This document shows, piece after piece, positions 30,572 through 38,494 of a stretch of 64,000 nt of DNA (its first letter is position 1; every line of letters starts with the position of its first letter). Under the pieces are notes generated by a model. It searched no databases, was not told the DNA's origin, and worked only from the letters and a program-made list of their open reading frames with translations. The translations under genes and the position numbers were made by a program. Source of the stretch: Abditibacterium sp. (GTDB taxonomy: Bacteria; Armatimonadota; Abditibacteriia; Abditibacteriales; Abditibacteriaceae); NCBI GenBank assembly GCA_030448265.1, contig JAUJNG010000015.1, positions 62,001 through 126,000 on the forward strand, written 5' to 3'.

Positions 30572-31186
30572 TCAATGAAAACGGTGCAGCTTGACGTTTT
30601 TGGCGCCGAGCGCCTGAGCGAGGTCATAAAACGCCTGGTTCGCGATTTTATGGTAGTTCGCATCGGCGTTGCCGCCGAACTTCTTGTCGATGTTGTCCAT
30701 GACCTGCTCGTGAATTTCGTGGGTGACCGCCTTGTCGAGCATCACTTCGATGTCGAAGGCACCCTCTTTATTCACTCCGGCCTTGACCAGGGTTGCCGCC
30801 AGCTGCTTGCCCTTGAGGTTGCCCTTGGGCAGCTTAACTCCGGCTTTGGTGGCGATCCGCAATGCGTCTTTCACGACGAAGTCGCCGACTTGCAGAAACA
30901 AAGCGACTCTCTCTTTGCCGTATTGCTTGGTGAGCTTGGCAACTTCGGCCTGCACCAGCTTGGCGCCGACCATCGAAGTCAACGCTCTGGCTGTGGAATA
31001 GTTGGCCGCGCCGCCGCCGGACTCCACCAGCGATGCGGTAACGGTCAGCGCCGGTTTGCCCCGATAGGCATGAGGACTGTAGCGGCCATGGGCGCCAGCC
31101 GGAATCGCTGCGGCAGCCGCCAGGGTTACCAGTGCCGCCGTAGCGACGAGGGTGCGTGTAACTTTTGTTGTGCGTGTGATTTTCAT
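30572..31186 (-). CDS. Exported protein of unknown function
   Basis: 204 residues with a signal peptide (basic MKITRTTKVTR, hydrophobic core, cut near IPAGAHG). The mature part is Lys/Ala-rich with helical stretches (LTSMVGAKLVQAEVAKLTKQYG, RVALFLQVGDFVVKDAL, KQLAATLVKAGV) and a C-terminal His-containing tail (LHRFH). No motif of a known enzyme. It lies between the cytochrome and DUF4383 genes on the same strand; co-transcription is possible. Confidence 0.65.
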   Translation of the reverse strand: MKITRTTKVTRTLVATAALVTLAAAAAIPAGAHGRYSPHAYRGKPALTVTASLVESGGGAANYSTARALTSMVGAKLVQAEVAKLTKQYGKERVALFLQVGDFVVKDALRIATKAGVKLPKGNLKGKQLAATLVKAGVNKEGAFDIEVMLDKAVTHEIHEQVMDNIDKKFGGNADANYHKIANQAFYDLAQALGAKNVKLHRFH

Positions 31187-31352
31187 TTTTCCTGTTCCTT
31201 GTGAGTTGCCTCAAATTGGTGGGGACTTTTGCCTGAAAGTGGGAGCTTCCCCTGCGGCTTGCCACAATTGACTCGCTGCCTTGCGGTTCAGCGAATTGGG
31301 GTTTGAAAAACTTTGTTTTGCTTCTGGTTGCTTCACCTCCTTCGGATTATGC

Positions 31353-31769
31353 CTACGCCGCCGCTTCTCTGGCCCGCGCGGGCGGCCCGAAGCCAAAGAA
31401 CGCCGCCACCAGAGCCGACCCCGCATGAAGCCACACGTCGTGGTCATGGATGGGAACCAGGCCAAACAGGGTGTTGGTCGCCGGAAATAAGCCCAGAACC
31501 GTTAGCACGCCGTAGAAGATGGCGACGCCGCGCGCGTAGAGCAAAGCTCCCGAAACGCTGCGCGAGCCGAGAAGACCTAACACTCCAATCAACAGGTGAA
31601 CGATGTTGTGCAGCACGTTGACCGTGAACAGGCCCAGGAGCCTGCCATGAAACGCCTCCACCATTAGCGGCGGCGCATGATGAGGCGGCTGCGTCACGCC
31701 AGGCACGAAGCCCAGAACTCCTCCGAGCAGAAACAGGGCGCCGTAAATCAGCGCGAATTTGCGAAGCAT
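31353..31769 (-). CDS. DUF4383 membrane protein
   Basis: The start is set at 31769 (MLRKFALIYG) with AGGAGG nine bases upstream. 138 residues, four membrane segments (about 5-22, 45-68, 78-98, 108-128). The pattern GVLGFVPG, LFTVNVLHNIVHLLIGVLGL and FLVAAF-like C-terminus is that of DUF4383, a small membrane family of unknown role. It is divergent from the SufR-like regulator, with a perfect 10-base dyad between them, so both are probably controlled by that regulator. Confidence 0.85.
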   Translation of the reverse strand: MLRKFALIYGALFLLGGVLGFVPGVTQPPHHAPPLMVEAFHGRLLGLFTVNVLHNIVHLLIGVLGLLGSRSVSGALLYARGVAIFYGVLTVLGLFPATNTLFGLVPIHDHDVWLHAGSALVAAFFGFGPPARAREAAA

Positions 31770-31855
31770 TGAATTTAACCCTCCTGAATTTTTCCCAGAC
31801 CAGGGCGGCGACCTGCGCCGCAGCCGTTTCATCTCCATTCTAAAGCAACTTCAGG

Positions 31856-31883
31856 AATAAGTCAAGTAATTTATTGACTTATT
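31856..31883. promoter_or_regulatory. Probable operator of the SufR-like regulator (perfect dyad)
   Basis: AATAAGTCAA at 31856-31865 and its exact reverse complement TTGACTTATT at 31874-31883, with an 8-base A/T-rich spacer, in the divergent gap. TATAAT at 31906-31911 could serve the regulator gene. Confidence 0.7.
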
Positions 31884-31932
31884 TTGTTTTTGGGTTCAGG
31901 CATCGTATAATGGAAGTTGGAGAGGTGGAAAA

Positions 31933-32577
31933 ATGAGGGCACCGAGTTGGAACGAGCGTTTTTTGGCGGGCACGCGCGGGCGCATCGTGATCTTGTTGCG
32001 CCGTGCCAGTCGCACCGTCAACCAACTGGCGGAGTCGCTCGAACTCACCGACAACGCGGTGCGGGCGCACCTCGCCACGCTGGAACGAGATGGCCTGGTT
32101 CAGCAAAGCGGCTTGCAGCGCGGGTCGCGCAAGCCGCATCAGGCTTATGATCTAACGCCAGAGGCCGAGCAGCTTTTTCCCAAAGCCTACGGGCCGATAC
32201 TGGGGCAACTTCTGGATGTGCTGAGCGAACGTCTGCTCCCCGCCGAGGTGGAGGAAATGCTGCGCGAAGTCGGGCATCGCCTGGCGGCAGGCCAATCTTC
32301 CGCTGAAGGCGATTTGGAGACTCGTGTCCACAAGGCGATAGAGTTGCTTGGGGCATTGGGCGGACTGGCGGAGCGGGAAGAGCGCGACGGCAAACTCTTA
32401 ATTCAAGGTTATAGCTGCCCTCTGGCGGCTGCGGTTCAGGGTCACCCCGAAATGTGCCGCATGGCCGAGACGCTGCTGACCGAAGTGATCGGCGTGCCGG
32501 TCGAAGAACGCTGTCGGCGCGGTGAATCGCCGCAGTGTTGTTTTGAAGTCAAGGCCGATATAGCCTCTTTGGGCTGA
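31933..32577 (+). CDS. ArsR/SufR-like winged-helix regulator with a cysteine cluster
   Basis: 214 residues. Residues 15-75 form a winged helix (RGRIVILLRRASRTVNQLAESL, TDNAVRAHLATLERDGLVQ). The C-terminal part has Cys162, Cys175, Cys194 and Cys202/203 in the spacing C-x12-C-x18-C-x7-C, which resembles the Fe-S ligands of SufR-type sensors (YSCPLAAAVQGHPEMC). It may therefore sense iron-sulfur status, redox or metal. Divergent from DUF4383 and followed directly by the CopZ-N-like and P-type ATPase genes, which it probably controls through the dyad at 31856. Confidence 0.8.
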   Translation: MRAPSWNERFLAGTRGRIVILLRRASRTVNQLAESLELTDNAVRAHLATLERDGLVQQSGLQRGSRKPHQAYDLTPEAEQLFPKAYGPILGQLLDVLSERLLPAEVEEMLREVGHRLAAGQSSAEGDLETRVHKAIELLGALGGLAEREERDGKLLIQGYSCPLAAAVQGHPEMCRMAETLLTEVIGVPVEERCRRGESPQCCFEVKADIASLG

Positions 32578-32589
32578 GAACGGCGAAGA

Positions 32590-33114
32590 ATGATTAGACT
32601 GCACGCTTCGAATGATTCTACTCCGCCTTTTCGACCGATGAAAGAAGCCTCTCCCCTGAACACCAGATGTCCGCGCGACGGCTGCCAAGGCGCGCCGGTC
32701 GAGCGCGTCACCTTGCAGCATCATCTGCGCCCCGAACTGCGCGACTCGCTGGGCAAGGGGCCTTTTCATTTCTGCGAGAGCGCGAATTGCTCGGTCGTCT
32801 ACTTCGATGCGGCGGGCGGTGCGGTCTATGAAGCGGGCGATGTGCTGTTGCCGGTGAGTCACAAGGCGCAGGGCGTCGGCGTGCCACTGTGCTACTGCTT
32901 CGGCGTGATGGACGACGCGGTGCGGCGCCAAGTCCTTGATGGCGGGATTTCGACCGCGCCACAACACGTCAAAGCGCGCATGGAAGCCGTTGGCTGCGCG
33001 TGCAACACCACCAATCCCGCCGGACGCTGCTGCCTGGGCGTCATCGGGCGGCGCATCCAGGGTTATCAGCAGGAGCGCCAGGTTTCACGCGGTAAATCTC
33101 TGCACGACGGGTAG
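32590..33114 (+). CDS. CopZ N-terminal-like Fe-S/zinc metallochaperone
   Basis: 174 residues; the start may be at 32590 or the later ATG at 32638. Cysteines are arranged as in the N-terminal domain of Archaeoglobus CopZ: CPRDGC near the start, HFCESANCSVVYF, LCYCFGVM, and GCACNTTNPAGRCCLG near the end. In that protein this domain binds a [2Fe-2S] cluster and zinc and hands metal to P-type ATPases. Gene order (regulator, chaperone, ATPase) agrees with such a role. Gaps to both neighbours are short (12 and 24 bases), indicating one operon. Confidence 0.82.
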   Translation: MIRLHASNDSTPPFRPMKEASPLNTRCPRDGCQGAPVERVTLQHHLRPELRDSLGKGPFHFCESANCSVVYFDAAGGAVYEAGDVLLPVSHKAQGVGVPLCYCFGVMDDAVRRQVLDGGISTAPQHVKARMEAVGCACNTTNPAGRCCLGVIGRRIQGYQQERQVSRGKSLHDG

Positions 33115-33138
33115 AAAAAGGAAACAGCCCCCATTGAT

Positions 33139-36100
33139 ATGAGTTCAGTTGCCCTGGCGCCCCCGCGCCTTCTTCATGCCATGCCAGGCCGGATGCGCGT
33201 GCATCTGCCAGGCTGGGTGGGCCACGATTCGCGCGCCATTGAAACGCAGCTCCGCGCGCTCGAAAACGTGGAGGGTGCGCAGGCCAACCCGCTCACCAAA
33301 AACATCCTGATTCGCTTCGACGCGGCGGCCACCGACGCCAAAGCCCTTCTCGCCGCCGTGACCGCGACGCTGCAAAGCTTGTTGCAAAACGCGACCGGCG
33401 CCTCGGAAGTCGGCTCCGCTGAGGCTGCATCCCAAGCCGAGCGCATTCCAGCGCCGCCGCGTCCCGCCGCGCTGCGCGAAGGACAAGGGACAAATGAGGA
33501 CACCACGCGAGCGCGTATCGCGGTGCCAGGTCTGGATCGCGACCCGAATTTGGCACGGCGCGTTGTGGAGCGGTTGCAGAACCGGCCCGAAGTGGTGCGC
33601 GCCAGCGCCAGCCCGCTCACCGGTCGCGTTTTGGTGGAGTGGAACCGCCACAAGGTTCGGCTCGAAGACCTAATTGACGAAATCTTCGACCTCGGCCTGC
33701 CCGATGTGCCTGGTGAAACGCTTCCAGCCCATCCCCTCGACACCGCGCCTCTGGTGCAAAGCGCGACGCGCACCGTGGGCGCCTCGCTGGGACTGGGACT
33801 GCTGGGCGCACGGCGGCTGCTCGGCCTCCGCAAGCCGCCCGTCACTTCCCTTCTTCCCGTCGAAGCCGCCGGTCTGCTCGGCATAATGCAAAGCTTCCCC
33901 GCCGTGCGGGACGGACTGCGCGACTGGCTCGGCCCGCACGCCGCCGATGTGCTCTTTAGCGCCGCCGGAATCATCAGCCTGACTCTGGCGGGCAGTCCGC
34001 TCGGCCTGATCATCGGTGGCGCGGAAGCGCTGCGCCTCTTCACCGAAACGCGGGCGCGACAGGCGGCGTTTCGCCGCTACGAAGAACGGCTGGACAACGC
34101 GTCTTCGGCGCAGCCTGGCGCCGTCATCCGTCTCGATACCGGCGAAACCACACCTCTGGGCGCTACCGTCTTGGAAGGCTTCGGGACGGCGACCGGACGC
34201 GATGGACTGCCTCATGCAGTCGAGCCAGGCCACTTTCTCACCGCCGGATCGCGGCTGCACGGCGGCCCCTTCGTGCTGGAACTGCACGCCGCCGCGCCGT
34301 TCCTGCCCGCGCCGCGTCCGACGCCGCTCGTCGATTTGCCTCAAGACCGCTACCTCAATGGCGTGGGGGTGCTTTCTCTCGCCTGCGCCGCTCTGACCGC
34401 GATATTCACCCGCTCATTCGCGCGCACTTTTGAAGCGCTGCTGTTGGTCAACCCGCGTCCGGCTGTCATTGGCGCCGATGCCGCTGACAAAGCCGCCTCG
34501 GCCCGCGTGCTGCGCTGCGGCGTGACCGTTGTCGGCACGCGACCAGAGCGCGTGGTGCGACTGCCTGGCGTGTTGCTGCTCGACAGCCCGCGCCTGCTGA
34601 CCCAGGATCTCGAAGTCGCCGCCGCCCTGCCATTGGGCGACCATGACCGCGCGGCGATTCTCTCCCAGGCCGCCGCAATTTCCGCGGCGGCGGGCGCGCC
34701 CTGGGGAGGCGCCTTCCCCACAGCAGGCATCGTCGCGGCCAGCGAGGGAAATTTCGACGGCCAGACCGCTTCCGCCGCGATGGATGGCGTGCGCTACACG
34801 CTGGGGCCGGTCGAGGACGCCGGCAGCGTGCCGCAAGCCGCCCGACTGCGCGAGGACGGCGACTATCTGCTGCTGCTGCGCGAGGGGGAAGAACCGTTGG
34901 CCGTCGTCGCGCTGCGGCCCCGTCTGGCGGATGGTGTCGAAGAGCTGGTCGCGGCCTGCGCGCGTCACGGCGTCGAAATCGGGCTGCTGGAGCGCGGCGA
35001 TGCGCTCGCGGCGCGCGCCATCGCGTGCCGCGCCAAACTCAATTTGCTGCCCCTAGAGGCCGGTGACGACGCGGTGGCGACGATTCGAGCGCGTCAGGAG
35101 CAGGGAGCGCCCGTCGCCTTTGTCGCCGACAACGCGCGCGCGGCGGCAGCTTTCGCGGCCTGCGATCTCGCCATCGGCTTCACCAGGGGCCACAGCCGTT
35201 TGCCCGCCCGCGCCGATTTGCTGGCTCCCGATCTGGGCGCGGTTTGCGCCATCATCGAGACCGGCGCGGCGCGCCAGGCCGCCGTGCGCGATTCGGTCGC
35301 GCTTTCGATGCTCGCCAACGTCGCGGGCGCCCTGTGGGGACTGCGCGGCGGGCCTGGCATCCGCAGCGCTTCGCTCGCGGTCAACATCGCCGCGCTGGGC
35401 ACTCTGGCGGCGGGCGCGCTGCGGCTGCGCGGCGGGCGGGCGGCTTCGGTTTTGTCGCACATCGTTGACCCGCATCCCGAACGCTGGGGGCGGCGCGACA
35501 CCGCGAGCGTGCTGCGCGCCCTGGACACAACGGAAGAAGGATTAAGCGGCGGCGAAGCGGCCAAACGGCGGCGCGCCGCGACCCCAGCGACACCGCGCGA
35601 TGGGTTGTGGAGCACGATTTTCGAGCAGCTTCGTTCGCCTCTGACCTTGATTCTGGCGGCGGGAGCGGCGCTATCGTTTTCGCTGGGTTCGACGGCGGAC
35701 GCGGCCATGATTGGCGCCATGCTCGTCGCCAACGCCGGAGCCGGTGCCTGGCAGGAGCAGCAGGCCGGAGAAGCCGTCGCAGCGTTGCAGCGCATGGGCG
35801 CGGCGACGGCGCGCGTGCTGCGCGACGGCCAGACCGTGACGGTTTCGGCCCATGAAATCGTGCCTGGCGATGTGCTGCTGCTGGCGCCAGGAGGCCGCGT
35901 CGTGGCCGATGCGCGCCTGCTGGAAGCCAACGGTCTCGAAGTGGATGAAGCCGCGCTGACCGGAGAATCGCTGCCGGTCGCCAAAGCCCCCGACGCGCCC
36001 CATGATGCCGCGCGCATGGTTTTGGAAGGCAGCAATATCAGCGTGGGAACAGGGCGCGCCGTCGTCGTGGCAGTGGGGCGCGACACGCGCATGGGCGCCA

Positions 36101-38031
36101 TCGCCGCCGCTCTGTCTCTCGATGAGGCGCAGGGGCAAGGGCCGCTCACGGCGCGGCTCAACGAGTTGCTGGGGCAGTTTTTGCCCATCGCGGCGGCGGG
36201 AGGGGTCATCGTGGCGGCTTCCGGCCTGCTGCGCCGCCAGCCCCTAGTGCCGCAGTTGGCCATTGGCGCCAGCATCGCCATCGCCGCCGTGCCCGAAGGT
36301 CTGCCGCTTCTCGCCAGGGTCGGCGAGGCCGGAGTCGCGCGCCGTCTGGCCGGTCGCCGCGCCCTGGTGCGTCGCCTGTCGGCGGTCGAAGCGCTGGGGC
36401 AGGTGGACATCGCCTGCACCGACAAAACCGGAACCCTCACCGAAGGCCGCTTGAGGCTGCGCCTGGTGGCCGACATCGAGCGCGAAAGCGGTTTGTCCGA
36501 TTTGCTCGAACCAAGCGCGGCGACGGCGGACTTGCGCCATATACTGCTCACCGCTGCTCTGGCCGGCCCGCACCCCGACGCATCCGATGCCGCCGCCGAC
36601 CTCACCGATGTCGTGGTCACCGAAGCGGGCCAGCGCGCCGGTCTGGACGAGCCAATGCGCGCCCAGCGCGAAGCGGAGTCGCCTTTCGACGCGGCGCGCT
36701 CCTTCCACGCCACCATCGTGGGCGGGCGTTTGTGCGTCGAGGGCGCGGCGGAAGCCCTGGTTCCGCGCTGCGACCGCGTGCGACGTAACGGCGAGGAAGT
36801 GCTTCTCGATGAAGCGGGACAAGAGGAGTTGCTCGCCCGCGCCCGCCATCTCGCCGAGCGCGGTTTGCGTGTTCTGATGGTGGCCGAGGGCGTGCCCGAT
36901 ACTGGCGCCGATGACCCGCAGCGCCTGGTCGCTCTGGGCTTTCTGGGCATCAGCGATCCGTTGCGCCAGGGTGTGCCCGAAGCCGTGCGCCGCTGCCACG
37001 ACGCCGGCGTGCGCGTGATGATGATCACCGGCGACCATCCCGCGACGGCGCGAGCCATCGCGCGCGACGCCGGACTGCCCTGCGACGACGACCAGGTGCT
37101 CACCGGCGCCGAAATCGCCGCACTGCCCGACCGCGAATTAGACCAGCGTCTGGAACGCGCCACCGTCATCGCGCGCGCGACGCCCCTCGATAAGCTGCGC
37201 ATCGTGGAAAGTCTGCAGCGACGCGGCCACATCGTCGCCATGACCGGCGACGGCGTGAACGATGCGCCCGCACTGCGCCTCGCCAATGTCGGCGTGGCGA
37301 TGGGGCGCGGCGGAACCGAAGTCGCGCGCCAGACCGCCGACGTGGTGCTCACCGACGACAATTTCTCGACCCTTGTCGAAGCCCTTGTCGAGGGTCGCAG
37401 CTTCTGGCGCAACATTCGGCGCGCTCTGGGCCTGCTGCTCGGCGGCAACCTGGGCGAACTGGGCCTGGAAGCCGGAGCCGCCGTGCTGGGACTGGCTTCG
37501 CCGCTCACCACGCGCCAGATTCTGACGGTCAACCTCATCACCGACGTGCTGCCCGCCCTGGCCGTCGCGCTCCAGCAGCCCGCGCACCGCGAACTGGCCG
37601 CCCTCTCGCGCGAAGGCGCAGGGGCGCTCGAAGCGCCCCTGCGCCGCGAGGTAATGCGACGCGGAACGGCGACCGCGCTGCCCTCGCTGGGCGCTTATCT
37701 GTTCGCCCTGCGCCTGGGGAGCCTGCCGCAGGCGCGCACCGTTGCCTTTGCCAGCATCGTCGCCACCCAACTCGCCCAGACTCTGGATGTTGGCCGCGCC
37801 GAAGACGGCCTGAGCCGCTCCGTGATGGGAGCGGTGGCGGGTTCCGCCGCGATGCTGACCGCCGCGCTAACGCTGCCCCCGCTGCGCCTTTTCCTCGGCC
37901 TGGCCATGCCGACGCCGCTGGGCTGGTCATTAGTGGCAGCCGGAACCGGTGCGGCTTTGCTCAGTGGTCGCTCGCGAGCTTCCGGTTCTCAGCCGAAAGA
38001 GGAACCGCCTGCGCCGTCTGAGAGGGTGTAA
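33139..38031 (+). CDS. Very large P-type ATPase, CtpI/CtpH-like
   Basis: 1630 residues, similar to mycobacterial CtpI/CtpH and about twice a usual P-type ATPase. Residues about 5-75 and 125-200 are ferredoxin-like HMA-type domains without CxxC. About 210-780 is a degenerate P-ATPase-like half with membrane helices but no DKTGT. The C-terminal half is complete: LTGESLPVAK (actuator), PEGLPL in the transport helix, phosphorylated Asp1095 in DKTGTLT, MITGDHPATARA and GDGVNDAPAL near 1371. The PEGLPL core is of the P2/Ca-Mg type rather than CPx, so copper is not the obvious substrate. It is the last gene of the metal module. Confidence 0.9.
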   Translation: MSSVALAPPRLLHAMPGRMRVHLPGWVGHDSRAIETQLRALENVEGAQANPLTKNILIRFDAAATDAKALLAAVTATLQSLLQNATGASEVGSAEAASQAERIPAPPRPAALREGQGTNEDTTRARIAVPGLDRDPNLARRVVERLQNRPEVVRASASPLTGRVLVEWNRHKVRLEDLIDEIFDLGLPDVPGETLPAHPLDTAPLVQSATRTVGASLGLGLLGARRLLGLRKPPVTSLLPVEAAGLLGIMQSFPAVRDGLRDWLGPHAADVLFSAAGIISLTLAGSPLGLIIGGAEALRLFTETRARQAAFRRYEERLDNASSAQPGAVIRLDTGETTPLGATVLEGFGTATGRDGLPHAVEPGHFLTAGSRLHGGPFVLELHAAAPFLPAPRPTPLVDLPQDRYLNGVGVLSLACAALTAIFTRSFARTFEALLLVNPRPAVIGADAADKAASARVLRCGVTVVGTRPERVVRLPGVLLLDSPRLLTQDLEVAAALPLGDHDRAAILSQAAAISAAAGAPWGGAFPTAGIVAASEGNFDGQTASAAMDGVRYTLGPVEDAGSVPQAARLREDGDYLLLLREGEEPLAVVALRPRLADGVEELVAACARHGVEIGLLERGDALAARAIACRAKLNLLPLEAGDDAVATIRARQEQGAPVAFVADNARAAAAFAACDLAIGFTRGHSRLPARADLLAPDLGAVCAIIETGAARQAAVRDSVALSMLANVAGALWGLRGGPGIRSASLAVNIAALGTLAAGALRLRGGRAASVLSHIVDPHPERWGRRDTASVLRALDTTEEGLSGGEAAKRRRAATPATPRDGLWSTIFEQLRSPLTLILAAGAALSFSLGSTADAAMIGAMLVANAGAGAWQEQQAGEAVAALQRMGAATARVLRDGQTVTVSAHEIVPGDVLLLAPGGRVVADARLLEANGLEVDEAALTGESLPVAKAPDAPHDAARMVLEGSNISVGTGRAVVVAVGRDTRMGAIAAALSLDEAQGQGPLTARLNELLGQFLPIAAAGGVIVAASGLLRRQPLVPQLAIGASIAIAAVPEGLPLLARVGEAGVARRLAGRRALVRRLSAVEALGQVDIACTDKTGTLTEGRLRLRLVADIERESGLSDLLEPSAATADLRHILLTAALAGPHPDASDAAADLTDVVVTEAGQRAGLDEPMRAQREAESPFDAARSFHATIVGGRLCVEGAAEALVPRCDRVRRNGEEVLLDEAGQEELLARARHLAERGLRVLMVAEGVPDTGADDPQRLVALGFLGISDPLRQGVPEAVRRCHDAGVRVMMITGDHPATARAIARDAGLPCDDDQVLTGAEIAALPDRELDQRLERATVIARATPLDKLRIVESLQRRGHIVAMTGDGVNDAPALRLANVGVAMGRGGTEVARQTADVVLTDDNFSTLVEALVEGRSFWRNIRRALGLLLGGNLGELGLEAGAAVLGLASPLTTRQILTVNLITDVLPALAVALQQPAHRELAALSREGAGALEAPLRREVMRRGTATALPSLGAYLFALRLGSLPQARTVAFASIVATQLAQTLDVGRAEDGLSRSVMGAVAGSAAMLTAALTLPPLRLFLGLAMPTPLGWSLVAAGTGAALLSGRSRASGSQPKEEPPAPSERV

Positions 38032-38494
38032 ACCCTTCTGAGAAAAGCTGCGAACATGCCGCGCGCATCGAACAAATCCCTTCCATGGGGGTAATGGTGC
38101 CCCGCGCTCCCAGAAGATGCACTCCCACTGAGACGCGCTTTAGTCATCCTGAGGAGCCAGATCCTTTTTCACTGCGCTCAGAACCGCAGGCTCCTCAGAA
38201 TGACGTTTTCGCGCGTAATTCACCACAAGCCTGCCTTTCTCTACACCCTCTGAGAAGTCTTTCGTGTGATGAACCTCCTCCCGTTCGTCTTTTTCCCTTA
38301 TCGCTTCACCGCCGTTGTGGTATGAGCGTTGGGCGATGATTTTGGGCCTCCATCCCTGGGCGTGATGATCCGGCATCTCCACTTCGAAAGGGTCAATGAC
38401 GTGGTGCCCAGCATCACACTGGCAAGCACTTGTCGCTCCAGAAGGTCTTCCCCTTTTCCAAACTCTCGGCCCACAGAGTTGAACAGGATCACGA
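38032..38494. other. Intergenic region with an inverted repeat and a possible degraded ORF
   Basis: Arms 38143-38158 and 38189-38204 (GTCATCCTGAGGAGCC type, one mismatch) form a hairpin. On the minus strand two overlapping frames between about 38215 and 38498 read protein-like (VILFNSVGREFGKG in one, FEVEMPDHHAQGWRPKIIAQ in the other), perhaps a frameshifted small gene. I cannot name it, and the coding signal is weak. Confidence 0.35.

Noticed and set aside
31874..31911. TTGACT and TATAAT as a -35/-10 pair for the SufR-like regulator
   Set aside because: The spacer would be 26 bases, far beyond the 16-18 allowed; TTGACT is better explained as part of the dyad operator, and only the -10 is plausible.
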